DNA of 64,000 bases from Rhodospirillaceae bacterium. GTDB taxonomy: Bacteria; Pseudomonadota; Alphaproteobacteria; GCA-2731375. Shown here piece by piece: positions 33,955 through 42,689 of the stretch (its first letter is position 1; every line of letters begins with the position of its first letter). The notes beneath the pieces are model-generated. The model did no database searches, was not told where the DNA came from, and worked only from the letters and a program-made list of their open reading frames with translations. The position numbers and the translations under genes were made by a program. The stretch is from assembly GCA_002731375.1 (NCBI GenBank), contig PCBT01000054.1, forward strand, positions 177,970 to 241,969, written 5' to 3'.

Positions 33955-34983
33955 ATGGTGGCGGCACCTGAATTTAATGAACCCCATCACATCGCCTTCA
34001 TATTGGTTCCTAACTATTCCCTGATCGCCTTTGCCTCGGCCCTGGAACCACTACGCCTGGCCAATCTGATCAGCGAACGGGAACTTTATACCTGGAGCTG
34101 CCATAGCCCAGACGGTAAAGCGGTAAAGGCCTCCAACGGCCTTGCCACACAGCCTGATGGCACCCTTGATGATATACGGAACACTGAACTGGCCGTGGTC
34201 TGCGCGGGCATCAATGTGGAGCGTCAAGAGCATCCCAGTGCCCTATTGTCGCGGCTGCGATATTTGGCCACCCACGGCACTAGGATCGGGGCGATCTGTA
34301 CAGGGACGTATGTCCTGGCCAAGGCGAGATTGCTGAACGGCTGTCGTTGTACCATCCATTGGGAAAGCCTGCGCGGGTTCAGGGAGGAATTTCCGGACAT
34401 CGACGTTACATCTGAATTATTCGAGATTGACCACCGCCGGGTTACCTCCGCTGGTGGAACGGCGCCCTTGGATATGATGCTACATTATGTTGCCTCTCAA
34501 AACGGCATGTCGTTGGCCTCAAGCATTGCCGATATGATGATGCACCATCAAATCCGCGCCGGCGATGATCCACAGCGTCCGAACCTGCGGGTCCGCCTTG
34601 GTATATCACACCCAAAATTGGTTGCCGCTATCGCCCTGATGGAGGCGGATATCGAAACACCTTTGAGCTGTAGTGCCCTGGCGGCGGCGGTGGATTTATC
34701 GTCGCGGCAACTAGAACGCTTGTTCGCGAAACACCTGGCTACGACGCCCATGCGCTATTACTTGCGTCTGCGACTCATCCAAGCCCGCCGGCTGTTGACG
34801 CAGACGTCTCTTTCCGTGTTGCGCATCGGGCTTGGCTGCGGATTTGCGTCCGCTTCCCATTTTTCCAAATGCTATAGGGAGCAGTTCAATAAAACACCTA
34901 GCCAGGAGCGTGCCGGACAGGCCTGCCCATCATCGGCGCCGGCCGCGGCGGCGGCCACGCCGTCCCCTACCGCCGGCATCTGA
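33955..34983 (+). CDS. GlxA-family transcriptional regulator (GATase1-like + AraC HTH)
   Basis: A 342-residue regulator with an N-terminal DJ-1/PfpI-like domain (HHIAFILVPNYSLIAFASALEPLRLAN, GAICTGTYVLAKARLLNG) and a C-terminal AraC double HTH (SSRQLERLFAKHLATTPMRYYLRLRL, IGLGCGFASASHFSKCYRE). Family members GbdR and CdhR sense glycine betaine/dimethylglycine or carnitine and activate catabolism. It is divergent from the MttB/flavoprotein operon, so it is the likely activator. The C-terminal 54 bp overlap the end of the opposite-strand methyltransferase gene; the tail (APAAAAATPSPTAG) is low-complexity. Confidence 0.9.
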   Translation: MVAAPEFNEPHHIAFILVPNYSLIAFASALEPLRLANLISERELYTWSCHSPDGKAVKASNGLATQPDGTLDDIRNTELAVVCAGINVERQEHPSALLSRLRYLATHGTRIGAICTGTYVLAKARLLNGCRCTIHWESLRGFREEFPDIDVTSELFEIDHRRVTSAGGTAPLDMMLHYVASQNGMSLASSIADMMMHHQIRAGDDPQRPNLRVRLGISHPKLVAAIALMEADIETPLSCSALAAAVDLSSRQLERLFAKHLATTPMRYYLRLRLIQARRLLTQTSLSVLRIGLGCGFASASHFSKCYREQFNKTPSQERAGQACPSSAPAAAAATPSPTAGI

Positions 34984-35829
34984 TGCGGGTTCCCTGAACT
35001 TCCCGATCCAATCGGCGCAGTTTGGGTCAAGGCCCATAACCACATTGGCCCCCAGGACAGCCGACACAACCTCGTCATGCAGCGGATTGGTAATGGCCGA
35101 AGTCAAGCCGGCGCCGATTGCCATGGCCAGAAACGACGAGTTCAATCCGTTGCGGTTCGGTAATCCAAAGCTGAAATTCGATGCTCCGCATGTGGTGTTA
35201 ACGCCCAACTCCTCCCGCAGGCGGCGGATGATTGATAAGGCTTGGCATCCGGCCTGATTGATGGCGCCCACGGGCATGACCAAGGGATCGACAACCACAT
35301 CGCCACGTGGGATGCCATGATCGGCGGCCCGTTCGACGATCTTTTTTGCGATGGAGAAGCGTACGTCGGGGTCTTCGGAGATACCGCTTTCATCATTCGA
35401 AATCGCCACGACGGCGGCGCCGTGTTTCTTTACCATGGGCAGAATGATTTCCAGCCTCTCGTCTTCCCCCGTGACCGAATTGACCAATGCCTTGCCTTGA
35501 TAAACAGCCAATCCGGCCTCCAGGGCGGCTGTGATGGATGAATCGATCGACAGCGGAACCTGGGTCAATTTCTGCACCAGGGTGATAACCTCTGCCAAGA
35601 TCCGCGGTTCGTCCGCCAAGGGGATACCCGCATTGATATCTAGCATCTGCGCACCGGCGCCGACCTGGGCCAGAACATCTGCTTCCACCCGGCAATAATC
35701 CCCCGCCTTCATTTCGGCGGCTAACTGTTTACGGCCACTCGGATTGATGCGTTCGCCGATGATCACAAAGGGCCGATCAAAGCCCAAGACCACTTCCTGT
35801 CCGGGGGAACTCAATATTGTATCCACCAT
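34930..35829 (-). CDS. Methyltetrahydrofolate:corrinoid methyltransferase (MtgA-like)
   Basis: A 299-residue pterin-binding TIM-barrel protein. FVIIGERINPSGRKQLAAEM, AGAQMLDINAGIP, LSIDSS, NSVTGED, VVAISNDESG and GVNTTCGASNFSFGLPNRNG are hallmarks of MetH/AcsE-type methyltransferases, here of the MtgA/MtbA-like set that moves methyl from Co(III)-corrinoid to THF. It is separated from the downstream-oriented corrinoid protein gene by 129 bp. The highly basic tail (GGRGRRGRRRGRRR) arises in the antisense overlap with the GlxA gene and may be non-essential. Confidence 0.88.
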   Translation of the reverse strand: MVDTILSSPGQEVVLGFDRPFVIIGERINPSGRKQLAAEMKAGDYCRVEADVLAQVGAGAQMLDINAGIPLADEPRILAEVITLVQKLTQVPLSIDSSITAALEAGLAVYQGKALVNSVTGEDERLEIILPMVKKHGAAVVAISNDESGISEDPDVRFSIAKKIVERAADHGIPRGDVVVDPLVMPVGAINQAGCQALSIIRRLREELGVNTTCGASNFSFGLPNRNGLNSSFLAMAIGAGLTSAITNPLHDEVVSAVLGANVVMGLDPNCADWIGKFREPASDAGGRGRRGRRRGRRR

Positions 35830-35958
35830 CGGCCGTGAACTCCCATTATTGAAGAAATTGGATTTCGAAAACGATGGCCCGCCTATTGATGGCCGTCGAA
35901 ACGGAGGTGCCCATTTCGAAACACTACGTTTTGAAACAATTCGGCGCTTCCCTCGCGT

Positions 35959-36681
35959 TCAAACATCGGCCGCGATTATCGAGCCTTGCCGGTGGCTCAT
36001 TTGTTCCAGCGCAATTTCCACCGCCGTCGCGGCATCCCGGCCATAGCCGTCGGCGCCAATGGCATCAGCGAATTCCTGATTCACGGGCGCCCCTCCCACG
36101 AGTACGATATAGTCGCTGCGTAACCCCTTTTCCGTCAGGGCATCAATAACGGCTTTCATATACGGCATGGTGGTGGTCAAAAGTGCCGACATGCCAAGGA
36201 TATCGGGTTTATGTTCCTCCAGGGCGGCCAGGTAGTCATCCACGGACTGATTGATCCCCAGATCGACGACTTCAAATCCGGCCCCCTCCATCATCATCGC
36301 GACGAGGTTCTTGCCAATATCATGGATATCGCCTTTGACCGTGCCAATGACAATCTTGCCTATGCGCGGCGCATTCGAGGCGCTCAATAGCGGCTGCAAT
36401 ACCGCCATCCCCGCCTTCATGGCGTTGGCTGACATTAGAACTTCCGGTACGAACAGAATACCATCGCGGAAATCGACGCCGACAATACGCATCCCCTCGA
36501 CCAGGGCGGTGTTCAGAACTTTCTGCGCCTCCCACCCACGGTCCAGTAGGATCCGTACACCTTCCGAGATTTCGTCGGCTAAACCGTCGTAGATGTCATC
36601 ATGCATCTGCGCGACGAGATCATCGTCATTCAATGCAGCAAGATCAATCTGATCTTCCGTCAGGCTCGTATCGTCCGCCAT
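35959..36681 (-). CDS. Corrinoid (cobalamin-binding) protein, MttC/MtgC-like
   Basis: A 240-residue B12-binding methyl carrier. An N-terminal helical cap (DDDLVAQMHDDIYDGLADEISE, NTALVEGMRIVGVDFRDGILFVPEVLMSANAMK) is followed by the Rossmann B12 domain with the lower-axial histidine H120 in KGDIHDIGKN, plus GMSALLTTTM and VGGAPVNQEFA. It shuttles methyl groups from an MttB-type demethylase to the MtgA-like transferase. It is upstream of that gene on the same strand. No activase (RACo/RamA) follows. Confidence 0.92.
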   Translation of the reverse strand: MADDTSLTEDQIDLAALNDDDLVAQMHDDIYDGLADEISEGVRILLDRGWEAQKVLNTALVEGMRIVGVDFRDGILFVPEVLMSANAMKAGMAVLQPLLSASNAPRIGKIVIGTVKGDIHDIGKNLVAMMMEGAGFEVVDLGINQSVDDYLAALEEHKPDILGMSALLTTTMPYMKAVIDALTEKGLRSDYIVLVGGAPVNQEFADAIGADGYGRDAATAVEIALEQMSHRQGSIIAADV

Positions 36682-37017
36682 ATAGCCAACTCCAAAGGAT
36701 GCCGGAGCAAATAAATTGACAACCTGCTCGGGCTCTTAAGAAGAGTGCAATTCAACCAGTTCTCTTAGCCGCGAATGTGGCCCCAATGACTAGTGGACCT
36801 GCGCTAACAATAATTTCGTAACGGGCAACCTATTGTGAACAAGACCATATTTTGGAAGCTTCACATTGGCATGCTATCGTTGGTAAGACCATGATTGTAC
36901 GATTAGCGACATATTTGGATCGCAACAAGCCTCGCCAGGCAATGGGCCCCTTTAGGGCATAGCCGGCGCCTATTGTCGTCCAGAAATTGACGCGTTCGTG
37001 GATGGCCCTGAAACCCG
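36682..37017. other. Intergenic region before the corrinoid gene
   Basis: About 336 bases, AT-rich near 36720-36900, holding the promoter of the corrinoid/transferase unit on the minus strand and the end of the GMC unit. No gene, repeat or terminator was recognised. A regulator site for the GlxA protein would be expected here but no clear dyad was seen. Confidence 0.35.
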
Positions 37018-37464
37018 TTAGCTGCGATAACTCCGAGGATGCGCGAGGACGGTATCTAGCAAGGACAGGTCACCGGGCTCAACAGCATAGCCTTGAGGGA
37101 AAGGCGCGCCTGGCCGTACGCCAATGAGCTCGCACACGCGACTGTTCTGATAGTAGCAATCATAGATGTGGAATAGCAGGCCGTTGAACGCTTGCTTTTC
37201 GGTTTTGCTGTAGTCTTCCACTGCTGCAAGGCGGGTGGACAACGGCTGGTTGGAAAATTCGTCATCGAAGTGATCCACTATCGCTGCCAGCTTGGGCATG
37301 AACTCTTGGGCTTGCTCCCGTACATAAGCAAGGAAATCTAATTCCCTGGCGCTGGGCATGCTGCCGTCCTCACTGGCCGGCAGTACCGTATCAAGCAGAG
37401 CTGACAGGCTCCGCTGCCGCCTGCCACTGAACGGATGAGCCGTCGCATTTACATCATTTGTCAT
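37018..37464 (-). CDS. Gluconate 2-dehydrogenase subunit-3-like small subunit
   Basis: A 148-residue protein of the gluconate 2-dehydrogenase subunit 3 family (LSALLDTVLPASEDGSMPSA, GLLFHIYDCYYQNSRV, GVRPGAPFPQGYAVEPGDLSLLD). These small subunits partner the GMC flavoprotein and aid its folding or export. No Tat or Sec signal is obvious. ATG 37464 follows GGACGGGG; ATG 37482 overlapping the upstream stop is an alternative. It follows the GMC gene directly. Confidence 0.8.
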   Translation of the reverse strand: MTNDVNATAHPFSGRRQRSLSALLDTVLPASEDGSMPSARELDFLAYVREQAQEFMPKLAAIVDHFDDEFSNQPLSTRLAAVEDYSKTEKQAFNGLLFHIYDCYYQNSRVCELIGVRPGAPFPQGYAVEPGDLSLLDTVLAHPRSYRS

Positions 37465-37481
37465 GGACCCCGTCCCGATCA

Positions 37482-39098
37482 TCAATCAAATAGGTTGGCA
37501 AGGTTCTTCTTCATAGTGTCGGCAATGTACAGCGCCAGCGCCTGTATGGTGCTGGTTGGATTGACGCCACCGCTGGTCACGAAGATGCTGCCATCGACGA
37601 CAAACAAATTTTTCACGTCATGACTGCGCCCCCAGGAATTGACCACCGATGTCTCCGGTTCATTCCCCATCCTTGCCGTGCCCAGTAGATGCCAGCCCGC
37701 CGGCCGTAATAAATCAACGGTGTCGACCTGCTTCGCGCCCGCCGCCTGCATCACCTCTCGGCCCCGCGCCAAACCATGAGCCAACATCCTGCGGCTGTTT
37801 TCGCTGATCCGATAGGTGATTTTCGGCGCCGGAATGCCGTTGGAATCCGTTAGCTGGGGATCAAGCGTAACCGTGTTGCTTTCCTCCGGCAGGTCCTCGC
37901 AGACATTGACGATGGAGGCGATATGATCGAACTGTTCGCGAAATGCCTCGTGATGTCCTGGACCCCACGGAATATCGCCTGACGCATGGCCCCGCAGCGC
38001 CATCGTCAAGGGCCCCGGCCCGCGGGAGATTTGCATGTTATAACCGCGCACGAAATCCCGGTCGGGGTCCGTTTCATAGAATTCCTTGCTGATTATGCAG
38101 CAGGCTGGCGGGCCCTTATGGCTGTCCAGCCGTTCCTCGAACACACCGCGCACGACGCTAATGGGGTGAAACATCAGGTTCTTGCCGACAAGACCACTGC
38201 GGTTCGCCAGCCCATCGGGAAACTGCCCCGACTTCGAATTCAAAAGAATGCGCGGCGTGCCCACGCCATTGCAGGCCATGATCACGATCTCGGCCTTCTG
38301 GAAATGCTCGTTCCCGTCCGCATCGTAATAGATCGCGCCATCGGCCATGCCATCGCTATTCAATGTTATATCACGCACCCGGCATCGCGTGCGCAGCTCC
38401 ACACCGCTTCTAATCGCCTGGGGCCAATAGGTGATGTCGGTGCTGGATTTGCCACCCTGGGCGCAACCCGACATGCAGGTGCCAAGGTTCAGGCATTTGT
38501 CCCGGCCCTCATAGGGCTGCGAAATTACCGCGCCATCGGACGGCCACCAATGCCAGCCCAGTTTGTTATAGCCCTTCGCCATGGTTTCCCCGACAAGCCC
38601 TATGGGCAAAGGGGGCAGGGGCATTTTCTTCGGGGGATACATGGGATCCCCGGTCAGGCCGGAAACCCCCATCATCCGGTCATTTTCTACGAAGTACGGC
38701 TCCAACTGCTCGTAATCCACCGGCCAGTCATCGGCTACGCCGTCCAGGGTTTTCACCTTGAAGTCGGATGGATGCAGGCGCGGGAAGTGAGCCGCATAAA
38801 GAACCGTGCTGCCGCCAACACCGTTGAAATTGACAACGTCAATGGGCGAGGCATCGCCATTGATGGGATAGTCGGTATCCAAGCCCCGTACGTTCGGGTC
38901 TATGTTAAAGGCGCCGAATTGCTGCGCCTCCCAATTGTTGGTGGTCGTTGGATATTTTGACGATTTCATCCAATCGCCTTGTTCCAGGCACAAGATGCGC
39001 ATCCGTGTATCGCTCAAGCTCCACGCCACGGCGCTGCCGGACGCACCAGCGCCAATGATAAGGACGTCTACCGGACCGTGATCGGACGCATTTTCCAT
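37482..39098 (-). CDS. GMC-family FAD dehydrogenase with 3Fe-4S motif
   Basis: A 538-residue GMC flavoprotein. VDVLIIGAGASGSAVAWSL binds FAD; NFNGVGGSTVLYAAHFPR is the GMC signature; a C-terminal WHLLGTARMG and GGVNPTSTIQALAL contain the catalytic His/Asn pair. C202, C208 and C212 in KCLNLGTCMSGC have the same spacing as the 3Fe-4S cysteines of bacterial FAD-glucose dehydrogenase. With the adjoining small subunit it is probably a membrane or periplasmic sugar/polyol dehydrogenase complex, but no cytochrome c subunit is beside it. Substrate unknown. Confidence 0.88.
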   Translation of the reverse strand: MENASDHGPVDVLIIGAGASGSAVAWSLSDTRMRILCLEQGDWMKSSKYPTTTNNWEAQQFGAFNIDPNVRGLDTDYPINGDASPIDVVNFNGVGGSTVLYAAHFPRLHPSDFKVKTLDGVADDWPVDYEQLEPYFVENDRMMGVSGLTGDPMYPPKKMPLPPLPIGLVGETMAKGYNKLGWHWWPSDGAVISQPYEGRDKCLNLGTCMSGCAQGGKSSTDITYWPQAIRSGVELRTRCRVRDITLNSDGMADGAIYYDADGNEHFQKAEIVIMACNGVGTPRILLNSKSGQFPDGLANRSGLVGKNLMFHPISVVRGVFEERLDSHKGPPACCIISKEFYETDPDRDFVRGYNMQISRGPGPLTMALRGHASGDIPWGPGHHEAFREQFDHIASIVNVCEDLPEESNTVTLDPQLTDSNGIPAPKITYRISENSRRMLAHGLARGREVMQAAGAKQVDTVDLLRPAGWHLLGTARMGNEPETSVVNSWGRSHDVKNLFVVDGSIFVTSGGVNPTSTIQALALYIADTMKKNLANLFD

Positions 39099-39166
39099 GT
39101 CTATTCCCTTAGCTCAAAAGGCGTCACGGCAAGTATAGACCGAATAGGCGAGTATTCCTCGACTTA

Positions 39167-40672
39167 TCACCAGGCATCGATGGCCCGCTTGCGGTGATTG
39201 CGCGTGGCTGGCGTGGGCATGGCCTTTAACGTCTGACCGAGGAAATGGCGGGTATCCGCTGGATCGATAATGTCATCGATCTCGAACTTCGCTGCGACTT
39301 CGATGCCCGTGTTCCTACGTTTTAGATCTTCCGTGGCCTTGGCGTGGATCATGGCCCTGGCGGCCTCGTCCGGGGCCGCCGCCAGCTCGGCACCATGAAT
39401 GATATTAACCGCGCCTTCCAGGCCCATGCCACCGAACTCCGCCGTCGGCCAACCGACGCACAAGGCCGGGTCCAAGCCGCGCGCGCCCATGACATAACCA
39501 CCCAGGCCATAGGCCTTACGCAGCACCACGGTCATGAAGGGCACCGTGGCTTGCGATAGGTTCAACAACAGGCGGCCTGAATGGCGCACCAACGCGGTCT
39601 TCTCGACTTCCGGCCCAACCATCAGGCCCGGTGTATCGCACAGGAACAGCATGGGAATATCATGGGCATCGCACAGCTGGATAAAGCGTGAGGCCTTGTC
39701 CGAGGCCGGGCTGTCGATGGCGCCTGCCAGGAACATCGGCTGGTTGGCGATCACGCCCACCGCCCGGCCTTCGATGCGGATCAACGAAGTGACGATGGCG
39801 CGGCCGAACTTGGCGCGTAGTTCCAGGATGCTATCTATATCTGCTATACCTTCGATCACCTTGCGTACGTTGTAGGCCCGGCGTGGGTTGTCCGGGATCA
39901 TCTCGCGCAAGGCTTCCGCATCCGGGGACCCGAAGCTTTCGGACGGGCCGCGAAAATAGCTCAGATATTTCTTGGTCAGCACAATGGCCTCGCCTTCGTC
40001 TGACGCTAGAATATCGATGACGCCGTTGGGCTCCTGCACATCAACCGGGCCGATCTGTTCCGGGGTGAAACTTTCGCCCAGGGCGGCCTCGACCAATGGT
40101 GGGCCGGCCATGCCGATATTGGCCTTGGGCGTGGCGATCAACACGTCGCACATGCCGGCCAGATTGGCGTTGCCCGCGAAACAGCGCCCCGTCACGATGC
40201 CGACCAAGGGCGCGATGCCGGACAGATTGGCGAAGGCCATGAACGTGGTCAGATCCAGGCCCAGGCCGGTGCCCGCACTCAGGTCATGGGGCCTGGCGCC
40301 GCCACCCTCCAGCCAGCAGATCATGGGCAGGCGCAAATGCTCCGCCACCTCGAAGATGCGGTCGTGCTTCTTGTGATTGATCAGGCTCTGAGTGCCGGCA
40401 TAGACCGTGTAGTCATAGGCCAGAATGGCACAGGATTGGCCGTCCACCGCGCCGGTGCCGGTGATCAGGCCGTCCGCCGCGCCAGTCATGTCATCGCGTA
40501 CAGGCCGTGACAGCCCGCCGTATTCGGCGAAGCTGCCGGGGTCAAGGAAGGCGTCGAGCTGCTCCCGCGCGGTCCAATGACCGGTCTTGCGCCGTTTCGC
40601 CACCGCCTCGGGCCGGGCCGCATCCAGATTCCCGGCATGTAACGCCCGTATCTCCTCAACATCCTTACGCAT
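39167..40672 (-). CDS. Acyl-CoA carboxylase, carboxyltransferase subunit (PccB/MccB-like)
   Basis: A 501-residue biotin-dependent carboxyltransferase. LEGGGARPHDLSAG, IVTGRCFAGNANLAGMCDV, GMAGPPLVEAALG, VGVIANQPMFLAGAID, FLCDTPGLMVGPEVEK, RKAYGLGGYVMG and VGWPTAEFGGMGLEGAV are family signatures with both oxyanion holes. Propionyl-, methylcrotonyl- or geranyl-CoA are possible substrates. No biotin carboxylase/BCCP subunit is adjacent. ATG 40672 (MRKDVEEIRALHAG) is preferred to the longer frame. Confidence 0.87.
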   Translation of the reverse strand: MRKDVEEIRALHAGNLDAARPEAVAKRRKTGHWTAREQLDAFLDPGSFAEYGGLSRPVRDDMTGAADGLITGTGAVDGQSCAILAYDYTVYAGTQSLINHKKHDRIFEVAEHLRLPMICWLEGGGARPHDLSAGTGLGLDLTTFMAFANLSGIAPLVGIVTGRCFAGNANLAGMCDVLIATPKANIGMAGPPLVEAALGESFTPEQIGPVDVQEPNGVIDILASDEGEAIVLTKKYLSYFRGPSESFGSPDAEALREMIPDNPRRAYNVRKVIEGIADIDSILELRAKFGRAIVTSLIRIEGRAVGVIANQPMFLAGAIDSPASDKASRFIQLCDAHDIPMLFLCDTPGLMVGPEVEKTALVRHSGRLLLNLSQATVPFMTVVLRKAYGLGGYVMGARGLDPALCVGWPTAEFGGMGLEGAVNIIHGAELAAAPDEAARAMIHAKATEDLKRRNTGIEVAAKFEIDDIIDPADTRHFLGQTLKAMPTPATRNHRKRAIDAW

Positions 40673-40766
40673 TGTTACCTCATTTATCCACGGCATACTC
40701 AATGGCAACAATGAAATCAATTTGCCAATGGGTGTCGACAATTTTCAATGTGATTTTATGGCTGTG

Positions 40767-41852
40767 CTAGCGTTCTTCTCCGCGTTCCTCCGGCACCAGG
40801 GATGCCTCGTCTCGGCTGCTTTCCTCCGGCACCAGGGGCAACCCTTGCCGGCGCTTCCGTGCGATTTCTTTGGCTGCCATCCTGATGGCGACAAAGCGTT
40901 TTGCGGTTGACGGGTGGGACGATCCCGCGAGATGAATAGAACTTGGGTGATTGACCGCCATCCTGCGCAAGAAATATTCAGCACCGGCCATGTCAAAGCC
41001 TGACCGCTCCGCCAGATAGAGGCCAACGTAATCCGCCTCCTTCTCGAATTCCTGCGAGAAGGCGCTGGCGCCAACATTCGCCCCCACCCCTATCACGTTG
41101 ATGCCGGTAACGCCCGTCAGGACGGCCCCCAGGATAGCCCCGCCCATGGCGTTGGTTTGCTTGGCTTCGATGTGTTTTCGGATATTGTGGGCAAATTCGT
41201 GCGCTAGCACCAACGCCAATTCCTGATCCTTGGTGGCGAGCCGCATCATGCCCTTGGTTACGTACACGGCATTGCCGTCGGCAAAGGCGTTGACCCTGCT
41301 ATCCTCTCGTAATTGCGCGGGATAATCGCAGGCAATTGCCGGTGACATTGTTACCGAATGTGTTTTGCCTTTGCGCCTGATTTTTAGGACATAGTCTTCT
41401 CCCGCCTGTATTTCTCCCGCTATGTCCGAGATCGATTTCACGCCGGTCGTTTCTTTTCCTTCAAAAGACAGCAAGACATCGCCAAGCTTAAGCACTTCCG
41501 AGGCTGGCATGGACCCGGAGATGGCGGTCACAATGGGATGTGTGTGTGGCCCGCCGGTCACAACGTCAAACGCCTCTTTCCACTCCACCGTTTTGTGTGA
41601 ACCACTGGCTTCCACGTTAAAGCCGAATAATGCCCGGACTTTCTCACCGCACAGGGCCACATTCGCCCTTTGGATTGGACCGGAAATTTCGCTGAGACGC
41701 TGCGCCAGCTCGTAATATTCGCGCAACGCGAACTCACGTTGCAGCCTCGCCTCGGCTCGGGCGGCGGCGTCATCGGCGATGGGTGTAGATGATTTCGGCG
41801 TTACACATGAGGTAACAACCAACGATACAAGCAAAAGAAAAACCAGGCGCAT
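40767..41852 (-). CDS. M48-family metalloprotease, lipoprotein
   Basis: A 361-residue lipoprotein: signal peptide RLVFLLLVSLVVTSC with lipobox VTSC (Cys16). A PDZ-like region lies about residues 100-170 (GSMPASEVLKLGDVLLSFEGKE). The HEFAH zinc motif spans 218-222, and EKEADYVGLYLAERSGFD supplies the third ligand. It likely acts in the periplasm, anchored to a membrane, in envelope quality control. The C-terminus carries a near-duplicate: PLVPEESSRDEASLVPEERG. Confidence 0.9.
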   Translation of the reverse strand: MRLVFLLLVSLVVTSCVTPKSSTPIADDAAARAEARLQREFALREYYELAQRLSEISGPIQRANVALCGEKVRALFGFNVEASGSHKTVEWKEAFDVVTGGPHTHPIVTAISGSMPASEVLKLGDVLLSFEGKETTGVKSISDIAGEIQAGEDYVLKIRRKGKTHSVTMSPAIACDYPAQLREDSRVNAFADGNAVYVTKGMMRLATKDQELALVLAHEFAHNIRKHIEAKQTNAMGGAILGAVLTGVTGINVIGVGANVGASAFSQEFEKEADYVGLYLAERSGFDMAGAEYFLRRMAVNHPSSIHLAGSSHPSTAKRFVAIRMAAKEIARKRRQGLPLVPEESSRDEASLVPEERGEER

Positions 41853-41883
41853 AAGATTTGCCTAATATAAATGCTGCGTCTCT

Positions 41884-42555
41884 TCAAATAATCACGTGTT
41901 CGGTGGTGATGATGAAGGGGATTTCTTTATCGGTGTCGAGAAAATTCAGCTCGTCCTCCCGGGTTCTGGCATAGGCCGCGCTCTGGGCTGATTGCCGCAT
42001 GGCCGCGACATTGTCGAACCAGGTGATGGCGCAGCCGTCCCAGGCCGGCACCCGGCCATCGCGGTAGCCGCCCAGTAGGGTATGGCTTTGCACATAGCGG
42101 CGGATAACCTCGATCTCGGCCGCGATGGGGCCATGCACATCGCGCCAATAGATTTGAAAGGCTTCGACCTCCATGCCGGTCTTTCGGGGCACGAACTCGA
42201 TATTCTTGACCGCGCCTTCGGGAATGGGGCCGTCCTTGATAATATGCTCCTGGGTCAGGATCGTCGCCATGTTAGGGCGGTCGATAAAGTTCTCCTCGTC
42301 TCGCTGTATTGCTTCGTAAGCCGCGCCGCCGGCATTGGCGCGCAGGGTATCCACGTCATCGACCCAGATCTCGGCAATACCGTCGTAGGGCAGTTCGCCC
42401 TTGCGGTAGCCGCCCGGCAGGGCATGAGATTGAATATAGCGGCGCAGGTTGGGCAGGCCCTTGACGACCTCGGCATGATCGGTCCGCCAATACGCCTGAA
42501 AATCCTCAACCGACATGCCGGGTTTCCGCTTTATGCAGGTTATGACCTTTATCAT
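41884..42555 (-). CDS. Tandem EthD-domain protein
   Basis: A 223-residue protein made of two similar halves of about 105 residues. First: KVITCIKRKPGMSVEDFQAYW, HAEVVKGLPNLRRYIQSHALPGGY. Second: KNIEFVPRKTGMEVEAFQIYW, HGPIAAEIEVIRRYVQSHTLLGGY. Both match EthD (ferredoxin-like ABM-related fold). Fused tandem EthD proteins could mimic the usual dimer. Function unknown; likely aromatic or ether catabolism. It lies 31 bp before the M48 gene start on the same strand. Confidence 0.85.
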   Translation of the reverse strand: MIKVITCIKRKPGMSVEDFQAYWRTDHAEVVKGLPNLRRYIQSHALPGGYRKGELPYDGIAEIWVDDVDTLRANAGGAAYEAIQRDEENFIDRPNMATILTQEHIIKDGPIPEGAVKNIEFVPRKTGMEVEAFQIYWRDVHGPIAAEIEVIRRYVQSHTLLGGYRDGRVPAWDGCAITWFDNVAAMRQSAQSAAYARTREDELNFLDTDKEIPFIITTEHVII

Positions 42556-42689
42556 GACTTTCCCTCCTTATCCATCGGCGGCGGATACGATCTCACAGGG
42601 TGGCGGATTTGTCATCTCCGCCCATCGGCTTCAAATTCTGGTAACGCAATATTAAGCATTGTTTCCATATATTAAAACTTCGGCAAGGA

